From the NCBI GenBank assembly GCA_016124495.1, contig WGNP01000010.1, positions 1-46,397 on the forward strand: a stretch of DNA of 46,397 nucleotides, given 5' to 3'. Below the pieces are notes generated by a model. It worked only from the letters and a program-made list of their open reading frames with translations. It did not search any database and was not told the DNA's origin. The position numbers were made by a program, and so were the translations under genes. Each line of letters starts with the position of its first letter. The stretch's first letter is position 1. Positions 17,552 to 25,932 of the stretch are shown one piece after another. The DNA comes from Hyphomonas sp. Its GTDB lineage: Bacteria; Pseudomonadota; Alphaproteobacteria; Caulobacterales; Hyphomonadaceae.

Positions 17552-17884
17552 TTAGATCACCGCGCCGCCGGCAAAGCCGAAGAAGTCGAGGAAGAACGAC
17601 ACCGCCGCGAACATGATCGCGATGCCGAGCCCGACAAAGGCAAGCTTGCGCACGCCGGAGCCGCCTTCCGAGAAGGTGATCGTGATGCCCGCAAGCACGA
17701 TCGCGATCACACCGGCCGCGCGTGCAACAGGCCCGGTGATCGAGTCGACGACCTGCTCAAGCGGCGCCTCCCAGGGCATGCCGGAGCCCGCCGCATGGGC
17801 AGGCGCGGCGAGCAGCAGCGCGAGGGCGGCCGTCATGATGAGGCGCCGCGTGGCGCGTTCGTTTTTGTGGATTGGGCTTGTCAT
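17552..17884 (-). CDS. trbC: Conjugal pilin precursor TrbC (VirB2-like)
   Basis: This 110-residue prepilin has an N-terminal signal peptide with Ala-x-Ala cleavage (LLLAAPAHA, to about residue 31). Two hydrophobic helices follow, at about 56-75 (AAGVIAIVLAGITITFSEG) and 80-105. Such proteins are processed and in some systems cyclised, then polymerise into the conjugative pilus. Start and stop codons overlap trbB upstream by 4 bp. Length and topology are standard. Confidence 0.92.
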   Translation of the reverse strand: MTSPIHKNERATRRLIMTAALALLLAAPAHAAGSGMPWEAPLEQVVDSITGPVARAAGVIAIVLAGITITFSEGGSGVRKLAFVGLGIAIMFAAVSFFLDFFGFAGGAVI

Positions 17885-18837
17885 GTCAGGTCTCCTTTGG
17901 ACATGGGTTGGCTGGGATGAGGAGTGAGGATCTGCGAGATGCGCCGGCCTTCGGCGGTGCGTTCGATAAACACGATGAGGCCTGCGCCTTGGGCGATGAG
18001 CCGGGACGGGTCGCCCCCGCCAGCTTCGAGGCAGAGATCTTCCAGCCGGCCGAGCGCGTCGGCCGCAGAATTTGCATGCAGGGTGAGGAGCCCGCCGGGA
18101 TGGCCGGTGTTCCAGGCCTTGAGCACATCAAGCGCCGCCGCGTCCCGGACTTCGCCGACGATGATCCGGTCCGGTCTTAGCCGCAGCGCGGTCTGGACAA
18201 GATCGCGCAAGGTTACCTGCGGCGGCGTCCGCTTCGTCAGCAGCTGGACGACATTCTCGCCGGAGACCTGGAGCTCGGCTGTGTCCTCCAGCACGATGGT
18301 GCGCGCCGCGCGGAAGGCGGGTTCGGCCAGCAGCGCATTGAGGAGCGTTGTCTTGCCGGAGCCCGCACCGCCCGCAACGATGATGTTGCGCCGGTCAGTC
18401 ACGGCTCTGCGCAGCTCGGCCGCCTGGGCCTCTGTCGCCGCGCCGCTCGCCACATAATCGTCCAGCGTGAAGATGCGCTCCGGGCGCTTGCGGATCGCCA
18501 GCACCGGCGCCGCAACGAGCGGCGCGAGCACCGCCTGCACCCGCGCAGCGCTGCCCGGCAGAACTGCTGACAGCAGGGGCCGGTCCGGGCCGACCGTCTC
18601 GCCCGCTTCATGGGCGAGGAGGCGGATCGCCGCTTCGCGGTCCGCGGCCGGGATGACGACCGAGGTCGGTTCAAGGCCTGATCCGGCCCGGTCGAGCCAG
18701 AGCCGCCCGTCCGCATTGATCAGCGCTTCGGTCACGTCCGGCGCGTTCAGCGCAGCGGCAACGTCCGGCCCGAGCGCCGCGGCCAGCACAGCGCGGCGGC
18801 GCGCGCCCGGAACAAAGGGAATGGCGCCCGCGCTCAT
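17881..18837 (-). CDS. trbB: Conjugal transfer ATPase TrbB (VirB11-like)
   Basis: A 318-residue hexameric traffic ATPase on the cytoplasmic face, switching the system between pilus building and DNA transfer. Walker A is GGAGSGKTT near residue 155, followed by the Asp box TIVLEDTAELQ and by LRLRPDRIIVGEVRDAAALDVLKAWNTGHPG, which carries Walker B and the His box. It overlaps the CopG-like gene and trbC by 4 bp each. Full length. Confidence 0.95.
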   Translation of the reverse strand: MSAGAIPFVPGARRRAVLAAALGPDVAAALNAPDVTEALINADGRLWLDRAGSGLEPTSVVIPAADREAAIRLLAHEAGETVGPDRPLLSAVLPGSAARVQAVLAPLVAAPVLAIRKRPERIFTLDDYVASGAATEAQAAELRRAVTDRRNIIVAGGAGSGKTTLLNALLAEPAFRAARTIVLEDTAELQVSGENVVQLLTKRTPPQVTLRDLVQTALRLRPDRIIVGEVRDAAALDVLKAWNTGHPGGLLTLHANSAADALGRLEDLCLEAGGGDPSRLIAQGAGLIVFIERTAEGRRISQILTPHPSQPMSKGDLT

Positions 18838-19262
18838 TCTGCGTCCTCATGGGAGAGCGCGGCGAGCGCGCTGCGCCGGCTTTTGGAAGCCCTTGCGGCT
18901 GCGCGGTCGACATAGTCTGCAAAATGCTCCAGCCGGGCAGACGCGCTCGCCGCGGCACTCTCGGCATAATCTTCCGGGAGCGGAGGATTATGCTCAAGCC
19001 AGAGGCGCACGAAACAATAAATGGCCTTGTCGATACGCGCCTGGTCGGCAAAGAGCCTGTCGATCCGTGCCTCGATCCGGTTCAGCTGACGCTTCTGCGT
19101 CTCGCCGGCCGCAACAAGCGCGCCTTCCGACCGCGCCGAGAGATAGACCCGCACCGCTTCAACAATGATGCTCGATTCGGATCGCCCCTGGACACGCGCC
19201 ATCCGGGCGATCTCGCGGGCGAGCGTGTTTTCGAAATAGGCGCGGATACCGGTGGTCGACAT
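18834..19262 (-). CDS. Ribbon-helix-helix (CopG family) regulator in the tra/trb operon
   Basis: This 142-residue protein has an N-terminal RHH-like segment (EIARMARVQGRSESSIIVEAVRVYL, about residues 13-38) and a charged helical C-terminus. The start at 19262 is set by AAGGAGA just upstream and by the short spacing to traG. The upstream extension of the frame is arginine-rich shadow sequence. A CopG-type protein between traG and trbB is a constant feature of Tn4371-like elements. It may tune expression of the transfer operon, but its operator is not known to me. Confidence 0.85.
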   Translation of the reverse strand: MSTTGIRAYFENTLAREIARMARVQGRSESSIIVEAVRVYLSARSEGALVAAGETQKRQLNRIEARIDRLFADQARIDKAIYCFVRLWLEHNPPLPEDYAESAAASASARLEHFADYVDRAAARASKSRRSALAALSHEDAE

Positions 19263-19269
19263 GGGGGCT

Positions 19270-21276
19270 TCAGTCTCCTTGAACGCGGCGCTTGGGGCGC
19301 GCCTCTGTGTTGCTTGTGGCGGCCTCCTGTTCACGCGCCTCCGTCGCCGGATGTCCCGGGGGAGGGGTGAGGCCGGCGAGGATCGTGCGCGACAGGCTCG
19401 GCTGCGAGGCGCGCGCCGGCGCCGCCGTGAAGAGATCTGGCTGGGCACCCGGCGCGCGGGGTGATGGCGGTGTCCGGCGCTGCGATGAAGACGGATGCGG
19501 TTTTGGGCCCGGCGCCGGCGGCAGCGTGCCGGCAGGCAATACGCCGTCCCAGTCGTGGCGAGCGGGCGAGGCAGGCCGTGCAAGACGTGCCGGAAGGAGG
19601 CGCTGCGCAAAGACAGGCTCCTGGTCGAACCGAAGTTTCTTCGTGCGCAGCGGTTTGGTGCCGGACAGGAAGATCAGCTGCTCATCGCGCGCAAGCTGGC
19701 GCACATCGCCGGGCAGCAGCAAGGGACGGCGCTCTTCGCGGTAAGAAATCGTCCGGCGCTTCGGGCCAAACAGCGAGGCCGGCATCTGCTCACTGATCTG
19801 CGGCCGGACCTCCCAGGCCTCGCCTGCCATCTCGGCGATCCGGCGCGCCGTCTCCATGTCGGTCGCCGAAAACGAGGTGAGGATATGGCAATTGTCGAGG
19901 ATCACGCTGTCGCGGCCATAGGCCCGGGTAATGTGGTTCAGCGACTGGCAGACGAGATAGGCCTTGAGGCCGTAGCCTGCCATCGCGCCCATCATCGTCT
20001 CGAAGAAGGGAAGCTTCCCAAGCTGCGGGAACTCGTCGAGGCAAAGCAGCAGGCGGTAGTTCTTCGGCTCGCCCGCCGGTCCTGTCTCCTGGTGCTCCAT
20101 CAGGGCGCGGGCCATCTGGTTCAGGACGAGCCGCATCAGCGGCATCAGGCGCGCGGCGTCGGATGGCGGCGGTTGCAGGTAGAGCGTGACGGGCTTTGCG
20201 CCGCACATCAGGTCGGCCACCCGGAAGTCGGAGGCCGATGTCATCTCCGCAACAATCGGATCGGCGAACAGGCCGAAGAAGCTCTCAGCCGTAGCCTTCA
20301 GGCCCGACTGCAGTCGCTCCTCATTGGCGAGGAAGCTGTCCGAGCCGTGCTTGCATTCCGGATGCACCTCGCCTTCGCCGGTGAGCGCGTCGGTGAGATG
20401 CAGCGTGCGGCCCATCTCGTCGGCGGTAGCTTTGAGGTCGCTGAGTTTTGACCGGACAACGGCAAGCGTCTTGCGATGGGCGGGCTCGGAATAAAGGACA
20501 TGGATGATGACGCCGATCAGGACCTGCTTGGCAGACTTGTCCCAGAAATCCGAATGGCGCCCGTCACCGGCCGGATCGGCGATGATGTCGACGATGTTCT
20601 GGACATCGCGCACTTCGTTTGCGCCGCGGCGCACTTCGAACAGGGGATTGAACCGCGCAGAGCCCGGCATCGTCGGCGCGAACTGGAGCACCGGCCCGCG
20701 CGTTGCCCTGAACCCCGCCGTCCCCGGAAACCCGTGCCGGCCATCGCCGCTCGCAAGCTCTCCCTTGACGTCGAGCACCAGGGCCGAGTCCGGCCAGGCA
20801 AGCAGTGTCGGCACGACATGGCCGCGGCCCTTGCCAGACCGCGAGGCGCCGACCAGCAACTGATGCTCCGGCCCGTCAAAGCAGAGGATCTCGCCGTCCA
20901 GCTTGCCGAGCGGCGTGCCGCGCCTGGCAAAGAGGCCGGCCTCTTCTGCGTCCGCAAACTTGCCCCAGGCGTCCTTGCCGAAAGGCTCCGGCTTGGTGCG
21001 GGTACGGATCAGGAGCGCGAAGGCGAGGATAGCGGCGGCAAACCCTGCGAGGACGATCAGCCGGGCGATCGCAAAGGGCTTGGGGAAATTCTCGGCATGG
21101 ACCTCAGTCCAGGCAATGACTGCAAAGGGCGGGTAGACCGGTTCGCCGCCCACGCTAAAGAGCTGCTCGCCGAGGGCAGGGTGGCCGTCGAATACGCCGG
21201 CGATGAACCCTGTGGCGAGCGCAAGCCCTGCGATCAACAGCAGGGGCGGGATGGCAAAGGCGAGTGCAAAACGCAT
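19270..21276 (-). CDS. traG: Type IV coupling protein TraG (VirD4-like)
   Basis: This 668-residue ATPase connects the relaxase-DNA complex to the secretion channel. Two N-terminal membrane helices lie at about residues 4-26 and 68-90. Walker A is VGASRSGKGRGHVVP near 147, and FLANEERLQSGLKATAESFFGLF and YRLLLCLDEFPQLGKLPFFETMMGAMAGYGLKA (Walker B region) are family signatures. The last 120 residues are Pro/Ala-rich and probably disordered. It is the first gene of the transfer operon; no relaxase gene accompanies it in the window. Confidence 0.95.
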   Translation of the reverse strand: MRFALAFAIPPLLLIAGLALATGFIAGVFDGHPALGEQLFSVGGEPVYPPFAVIAWTEVHAENFPKPFAIARLIVLAGFAAAILAFALLIRTRTKPEPFGKDAWGKFADAEEAGLFARRGTPLGKLDGEILCFDGPEHQLLVGASRSGKGRGHVVPTLLAWPDSALVLDVKGELASGDGRHGFPGTAGFRATRGPVLQFAPTMPGSARFNPLFEVRRGANEVRDVQNIVDIIADPAGDGRHSDFWDKSAKQVLIGVIIHVLYSEPAHRKTLAVVRSKLSDLKATADEMGRTLHLTDALTGEGEVHPECKHGSDSFLANEERLQSGLKATAESFFGLFADPIVAEMTSASDFRVADLMCGAKPVTLYLQPPPSDAARLMPLMRLVLNQMARALMEHQETGPAGEPKNYRLLLCLDEFPQLGKLPFFETMMGAMAGYGLKAYLVCQSLNHITRAYGRDSVILDNCHILTSFSATDMETARRIAEMAGEAWEVRPQISEQMPASLFGPKRRTISYREERRPLLLPGDVRQLARDEQLIFLSGTKPLRTKKLRFDQEPVFAQRLLPARLARPASPARHDWDGVLPAGTLPPAPGPKPHPSSSQRRTPPSPRAPGAQPDLFTAAPARASQPSLSRTILAGLTPPPGHPATEAREQEAATSNTEARPKRRVQGD

Positions 21277-21552
21277 ATTGGGCCGTCAGTACCTGCCGCA
21301 AGCCGTCTTGCGGGTCGTACACGGACCATCGGCTGGTGGGGCTGGATGCGACGAGCCGGAACGCCTGCCGGGCGACTGCGCGCCGATCGAGGCTCAGAGG
21401 CGCGTTAACTCTGGTCTTGCGAAATCAGGCGCGCGGATTGCGCAGTTTTGCAGGAGCAGGTGTCTAGGGTTGGAGAATTCTCATCCGCTGCGGCGCAGGC
21501 GCGCAGGCAGATCCCGGTATGGCTCGCCTTGGTAAAATTCGCGCGGTAGGGA
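21277..21552 (-). promoter_or_regulatory. Upstream region of the transfer operon, with a small hairpin
   Basis: This 276-bp non-coding stretch lies in front of traG and is the most likely place for the transfer-operon promoter. A perfect 7-bp inverted repeat (CCGCAAG, loop CCGT, CTTGCGG) at 21296-21313 ends 20 bp before the traG start codon and could affect its translation. There is no strong Shine-Dalgarno sequence in front of traG. No oriT or nic-like motif was recognised here by eye. Confidence 0.4.
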
Positions 21553-21924
21553 TCAGTCGGTATCCTGCAAGGCGCGCAGAACCTTCGCCATCGACGTCAA
21601 TACGGTCACGGATGAAGCGCGGTCCACGACCGTGTGGCATTTGTTGCGCGCAAGCTGAAGCGTTTTCGTTGCCTCGTCCAAACCGTTCCTACCATCAACG
21701 CCTTCAAACAGGGCATCGACAGGAACACTGAACGCGCGGGCCATCATGTAAAGGACGCCGGCAGAAATCCGGTTACTGCCCGTCTCATATTTCTGAAGCT
21801 GCTAGTGGTTCATGCCGAGCTGGGACGCGAGGTCCAGGAGGGTCAAGCCATGCTTTCCCCGAAGCTTGCGGATATTTGCGCCGACGATGAGGTCTGCTTC
21901 GAGGGGCTTGCGGCCGCCGGTCAT
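21553..21924 (-). pseudogene. XRE/HTH regulator gene interrupted by an in-frame TAG
   Basis: Read as one frame, this would encode a 123-codon XRE-family DNA-binding regulator starting MTGGRKPLEADLIVGANIRKL at 21924. A TAG at 21804-21802 splits it after 40 codons (GMNH-stop-QLQKYETGSNRIS). The residues on both sides belong to one helix-turn-helix, and family members have Gln at this place (HQQLQKYE). A single CAG-to-TAG change therefore explains the stop. The downstream half stays open to 21553 with no other lesion. It begins 2 bp after the Lrp-like gene. A sequencing error or stop-codon suppression cannot be excluded. Confidence 0.88.
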
Positions 21925-21926
21925 GC

Positions 21927-22469
21927 CTACACTGCGTCCTGAATGAATAGCGGATGCGGGCTTACCTGCTTGATCACGCGGCCAATAGGATGGAGGTGAG
22001 CGCTCTGGATGAGATCGGCGGACGGATCGAGCTGCGCCTGCAGCTGCCTCCAATCGGCGGGCTTCTGCAGCGCGACTCTCAAGTTGAGGTCAAAGACGCC
22101 AACAAGTTCTGATGCCTGCGTGATCTCGGGCGCAGCGTTGATCGCAGCTTCCAGCCGGCCGCGATTTGCGCGGCCATGTTGGGTCAAGGCAATCTGAACC
22201 CAGTAAAACGGCCAGTTGTCGAAGATGCTTTCGTCGACATCGGCCATATAGCGAAGGATCCCCCCAGAATCTTCGAGGCGGTTGAGCCGGTGTAGGGTGC
22301 CGTTGGGCGACAGTGCGATCCGCTCAGCCAGCGTCTTGATCGGCTCGCGAGCGCCTTCCTGAAGGACGCGAAGCAATTTGAGGTCGGTCTCGTCGAGCCG
22401 CAAGCCGGAAGGGGCGTAAACAGTGGGTCGGGCAGCGACGGCTGGTCGGCGCGGGTTCTCATCTGGCAT
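21927..22469 (-). CDS. Lrp/AsnC family transcriptional regulator
   Basis: This 180-residue regulator has an N-terminal winged helix (LDETDLKLLRVLQEGAREPIKTLAERIALSPNGTLHRLNRLEDSGGI, about residues 25-70). A C-terminal ligand-binding alpha/beta domain contains VGVFDLNLRVAL. About 20 extra N-terminal residues make it slightly longer than a classical AsnC protein. It sits 30 bp after the alpha/beta hydrolase gene and 2 bp before the broken XRE gene, so it may be co-transcribed with the sulfatase operon. Which effector it senses cannot be told from sequence. Confidence 0.88.
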   Translation of the reverse strand: MPDENPRRPAVAARPTVYAPSGLRLDETDLKLLRVLQEGAREPIKTLAERIALSPNGTLHRLNRLEDSGGILRYMADVDESIFDNWPFYWVQIALTQHGRANRGRLEAAINAAPEITQASELVGVFDLNLRVALQKPADWRQLQAQLDPSADLIQSAHLHPIGRVIKQVSPHPLFIQDAV

Positions 22470-22499
22470 GCGATAGCAGTCATCCTTGGATGTTGGCGC

Positions 22500-23381
22500 T
22501 TAGAAATCTATTTCCCGCAGATATCTCAGAATGGTTTCAGCGAGCACACGCGGCTGCTCCGGCAGCAATGCGTGGCCCGCCCGCTCGATGTAAGCTATCC
22601 GAACCCGGTCTCCACCTTCGCGTTTCAGAATCTCGGCGTTCTCGGGCGGGGCCAGAACGTCTTGCATGGGCTGCACGACCAGAACCGGGAGGCTGTTTGC
22701 AAGCCACCAATCATCAACGGAGGTGCGCTCGGTTGCGCCGATCTGCATCTCCGCAACGTCCGGGTACCAGCCGTTACGCCACGCTTCAGGGGTGTTTCCT
22801 GGCGCAAAGAACGCGCGGCTCACATAAACGAGCCTCTCGTCGTCAGGAAGGCTGAGATCAAAGGAGCGAACAAGAGCCTCCTCGATCTCTGGCGCCATCG
22901 CAATCTTGCCGCCCGCCGCAAGCAGGATGAGTGCATGTGTGCGTTCCGGGCTTTGGGTTGCGATCATACGCGCAACACGGTTTCCGAAAGCGTGTCCGAC
23001 GACAACGAACGGCGCCAGATTGGATTGTTGCGCGGCGAAGATGACGTCGTCAGCAAGATCAGCGAGCGTAGGATTGAAGTCATAACTTCGCGATGCGCCA
23101 ATTCCGCGAGGTTGGGGGCGAATGACCCTGTATCCGGCAGCCGTCAGCTGCGACGTGAGTTCATCAAAATCCTCGGCGCCCCGTCCCAGAGATGGCAGGA
23201 GCACAAGTGGTGAGCCGCCTGCCGGACCATCATCGTAGACTTCAAGTGGTCCCCGGGGTGTATCGATAACGCTGCGCCGCGATGCACCGAAGTCGGGTAC
23301 TGACGCGCACGCCCCCACCGCTGCGAGGGTCACGAGCATGACGCGCCGCGTAATCTGTTTTGGAAAATGAGGGGCAAGCAT
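22500..23381 (-). CDS. Exported alpha/beta hydrolase-fold protein lacking the nucleophilic Ser
   Basis: A 293-residue alpha/beta hydrolase-fold protein with an export signal (TRRVMLVTLAAVGAC, lipobox-like VGAC ending at Cys25). The strand and turn LVLLPSLGRGAEDFDEL and the C-terminal ERAGHALLPEQP (candidate catalytic His) fit the fold. At the nucleophile elbow the sequence is VVGHAFGNRVARM, giving GHAFG where GxSxG is expected, so residue 131 is Ala. It may be inactive as an esterase, or use another mechanism or a binding role. It starts 9 bp after sulfatase 1 with a good AGGAG site. Confidence 0.85.
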   Translation of the reverse strand: MLAPHFPKQITRRVMLVTLAAVGACASVPDFGASRRSVIDTPRGPLEVYDDGPAGGSPLVLLPSLGRGAEDFDELTSQLTAAGYRVIRPQPRGIGASRSYDFNPTLADLADDVIFAAQQSNLAPFVVVGHAFGNRVARMIATQSPERTHALILLAAGGKIAMAPEIEEALVRSFDLSLPDDERLVYVSRAFFAPGNTPEAWRNGWYPDVAEMQIGATERTSVDDWWLANSLPVLVVQPMQDVLAPPENAEILKREGGDRVRIAYIERAGHALLPEQPRVLAETILRYLREIDF

Positions 23382-23390
23382 CGACCGCTC

Positions 23391-24923
23391 CTAGTTGAAT
23401 AGCTCTATGCGCGATTCGTTGACGACTCCCCGAACGCCCCGCCGACTCGTCCACTGAGGTTCCACGTTCTGCTGGTTCCATTCTTCCCATTTCTGCTGCA
23501 GTTCGATGACGACCTCGGGATGCTGGGCAGCGACATCAAAGCGTTCAGCGGGGTCGGTTGAAAGATCATAGAGGAATGTCCATTGGCCGAGGGCCGATAC
23601 GACTGCGGGTGTCCCGTCCGGCAAACGAGAGCGCTGTAGTTCGTCGCCGCTGCCGGTTTCCGCCGCTCGGTTTACGGTGATGAGTTTCCATTGGCCGGCT
23701 CTGACGACGCGCGTGGGGCCGAAGCGCCAGAATAAGGCGCGTTCACTTTGTATTGAGTCCGGAGCGTCCTGCGATTGCACCAGATTATTTCCTTCTGCAC
23801 CCGGATGATTAGCGCCGGCAGCTGCCGCAGCTGTCGCAGCGATGTCCAGCGAGCTAACAGGCGCATCGCTCACGGATGGCGCTATGCGATCTGGCCAACT
23901 TACGATGAATGGCACGCGCACGCCGCCTTCCCATGGGTATCCTTTCCATCCATTGAGTGGCGCGTTCGAACAGGAAACGTAGCTGGGGCAGCCGTTGTCG
24001 CTTAGGAAAATGATAAGCGTGTTGTCGAATTGCCCCGTACTTTTCAGGTAATCCGTGAGGCGTCCGATGCCGTCATCGAGTGATGTTAGCATTGCGGCAT
24101 AGACCCGCTCACTGTCGGAAGCATCGATCGGCGTTCGTTCAAGATAGGTTGCTGACGCCTGGAGCGGGGTGTGAGGCGCGGTATAGGCGAGATAGAGGAA
24201 GAAAGGTTGAGTCTGAGGTTCACCAGCGAATTCGATCGCGCGATCAGTGAGCAAGTCCGTCACGTATTGATCTGTGTCGACGGGCGTTTCTTGATCAATG
24301 AGCGGAATTCGATCTCGGGTAATGAATTGATCTTCAGCTGTGACAACATGGAGGTTATCTGGGCCAATCTTTTTCAGATACGGCGTAGCGCCTCCTAGAA
24401 TTCCAAAGAAACTGTCGAAACCGCGATCCAGGGGCCGGTATCCCTCAGCTTGGCCGAGGTGCCATTTACCTACCATGCCTGTGCGATAACCAGCCGACTT
24501 CATGGTTTCGGCAATGGTGGTTTCTTCGAGCGACATGCCGCCGCTTTCGTCGCGTCCCACGGGATTGAATTCAAAGCCAAACCGCGTCTGTTGACGGCCA
24601 GACAGTATTGCAGCGCGCGACGGAGCGCAGACGGCTGCAGTGACGTATCCAGAAGTCATCAGAACGCCGCCAGCAGCAAGTTTGTCGATGTGGGGCGTCG
24701 GTGTCTTGCCACCGTAAACGCTCAGATCATTGTATCCGAGGTCGTCGGCGACAATAACGATGATATTGGGACGCGACTGTTCAGCTGGAAGGATGGTCTG
24801 CGACTGCGGGGAGGAAACGCACGCGCTGATGATGCAAGCTGAAGTCGCCACAGCAATGCGTGAAACAGACACGAAGAGGCGATTCATGGATTTGGAACAT
24901 TTATTCTCAAGCGTTGGCATCAT
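23391..24923 (-). CDS. Exported type I sulfatase 1 (Cys-type, CAPSR)
   Basis: This 510-residue sulfatase is predicted to be periplasmic or membrane-anchored, with signal ATSACIISAC ending at Cys35. The metal-site start is PNIIVIVADDLGYNDLSVYGG (Asp60, Asp61). The modification motif CAPSR is at 99-103, Lys153 and His155 are in VGKWHLG, and IFLSDNG follows. Cys99 must be converted to formylglycine for activity. A GGGAGG site supports the start MMPTLENKC, and this ATGATGA overlaps the stop of the FGE gene. The natural ester cannot be named; the fold suits aryl, sugar or sterol sulfates. Confidence 0.94.
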   Translation of the reverse strand: MMPTLENKCSKSMNRLFVSVSRIAVATSACIISACVSSPQSQTILPAEQSRPNIIVIVADDLGYNDLSVYGGKTPTPHIDKLAAGGVLMTSGYVTAAVCAPSRAAILSGRQQTRFGFEFNPVGRDESGGMSLEETTIAETMKSAGYRTGMVGKWHLGQAEGYRPLDRGFDSFFGILGGATPYLKKIGPDNLHVVTAEDQFITRDRIPLIDQETPVDTDQYVTDLLTDRAIEFAGEPQTQPFFLYLAYTAPHTPLQASATYLERTPIDASDSERVYAAMLTSLDDGIGRLTDYLKSTGQFDNTLIIFLSDNGCPSYVSCSNAPLNGWKGYPWEGGVRVPFIVSWPDRIAPSVSDAPVSSLDIAATAAAAAGANHPGAEGNNLVQSQDAPDSIQSERALFWRFGPTRVVRAGQWKLITVNRAAETGSGDELQRSRLPDGTPAVVSALGQWTFLYDLSTDPAERFDVAAQHPEVVIELQQKWEEWNQQNVEPQWTSRRGVRGVVNESRIELFN

Positions 24924-25870
24924 TGGCCTCCCGAGCCTTTATTGGGGTTGTTTGGGGCACGCTTCACGGTACGAAAACCTATATGACTAGTGCCCATGGA
25001 TGGATCTGCAGGCTGGCGCGCTGCGGGACGGTAGTTGCGACAAAAGTTGTCCGCACAAAGCCAGGAGCCGCCTTTTATAGTGTTTGCACCTATGGCCGCG
25101 GATTGGTTCACCGCTGCAGCTGCGGACTTGTCTGCTCCCGGACGAAGGCTCCAGGCGTCTTTCGTGAGCTCCCAAACATTGCCTGCCATGTCGTACAGGC
25201 CGTAGGGATTTGCGGGGAAGCACCCGACCGGGGCGAGAGTCGGGAAGCCATCTTCATCAGTGTTCAGAACTGGAAAAACACCCTGCCAGTGGTTGGCGCC
25301 GGGGCGTCCATCCTCAAGTCGAGGCGATGAGCCCCAAGTGTATTCAGCATGTGCAATACCGCCGCGCGCCGCTGCTTCCCATTCAGCCTCAGTCGGTAAA
25401 TCTCGCCCCCGCCAGCCAGCATACGCAATCGCGTCATCATAAGTAACCTGTACGACGGGGTGATCTGGTTGTGCCGGCGGGCCGGCTGCACCGAAGGGAT
25501 TGCGCCAGGTAGCGGTCGCGTCGAGGCGCCATTGGCCGTTGTCGAAAACGGCGCCGCCTGCGTTGTCCCGTTCCGCGGTTGTCAGATAGCCTGTTGCGTC
25601 CACAAATCGCTCGAAGTCTGCGTTGGTTGTTTCATACGGATCAATCCAGAAGCCGGGAATTCGGACGTTCACGCGAGGGCCTTCTTCGGGGTGAACATCT
25701 GATCCGAGAGTCACGATCTGGCTGGGAATCCAAACTTCCTCCGGCACGGCGGCTTTGCCATTCGTACTAGTGCGATCGCATTGTTGCAGGGAGGAGGACG
25801 CATTGTCTTCCGAAGCCGAGCACGCGACCGTTGCCAGGATTACCATGAGAGCGATGGCGTTAGCGCGCAC
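24920..25870 (-). CDS. Formylglycine-generating enzyme (sulfatase-modifying factor) with export signal
   Basis: This 316-residue copper-dependent oxidase family member converts the CxPSR cysteine of sulfatases to formylglycine. FGE landmarks are PGFWIDPYETTNADFERFV, LPTEAEWEAAARGG, NPYGLYDMAGNVWE and the catalytic pair Cys272/Cys277 in GGSWLCADNFCRNYR. I place the start at GTG 25870, since a promoter at 25932-25904 rules out the longer frame to 25957. The N-terminus (VRANAIALMVILATVAC) then looks like a Sec or lipoprotein signal, which is unusual for bacterial FGE. The stop overlaps the sulfatase 1 start. Confidence 0.9.
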   Translation of the reverse strand: MRANAIALMVILATVACSASEDNASSSLQQCDRTSTNGKAAVPEEVWIPSQIVTLGSDVHPEEGPRVNVRIPGFWIDPYETTNADFERFVDATGYLTTAERDNAGGAVFDNGQWRLDATATWRNPFGAAGPPAQPDHPVVQVTYDDAIAYAGWRGRDLPTEAEWEAAARGGIAHAEYTWGSSPRLEDGRPGANHWQGVFPVLNTDEDGFPTLAPVGCFPANPYGLYDMAGNVWELTKDAWSLRPGADKSAAAAVNQSAAIGANTIKGGSWLCADNFCRNYRPAARQPADPSMGTSHIGFRTVKRAPNNPNKGSGGQ

Positions 25871-25882
25871 AAGACTGCCCCG

Positions 25883-25932
25883 TTGACAACAATATCGTTG
25901 GCCAGCATAAAATGCAGACACTTTACTGTCAA
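25883..25932. promoter_or_regulatory. Overlapping divergent promoters for the two sulfatase units
   Basis: On the minus strand TTGACA (25932-25927) is followed after 17 bp by TATGCT (25909-25904), driving the FGE-sulfatase 1 operon. On the plus strand TTGACA (25883-25888) is followed after 17 bp by CATAAA (25906-25911), driving sulfatase 2 and the first acyl-CoA dehydrogenase. The two -10 boxes overlap, so RNA polymerase could not use both at once. Both -35 boxes are perfect consensus. This is read by eye and has not been tested. Confidence 0.6.

Noticed and set aside
19292..20451. Long plus-strand frames opposite traG
   Set aside because: GC-rich shadow frames; traG on the minus strand has full family motifs.
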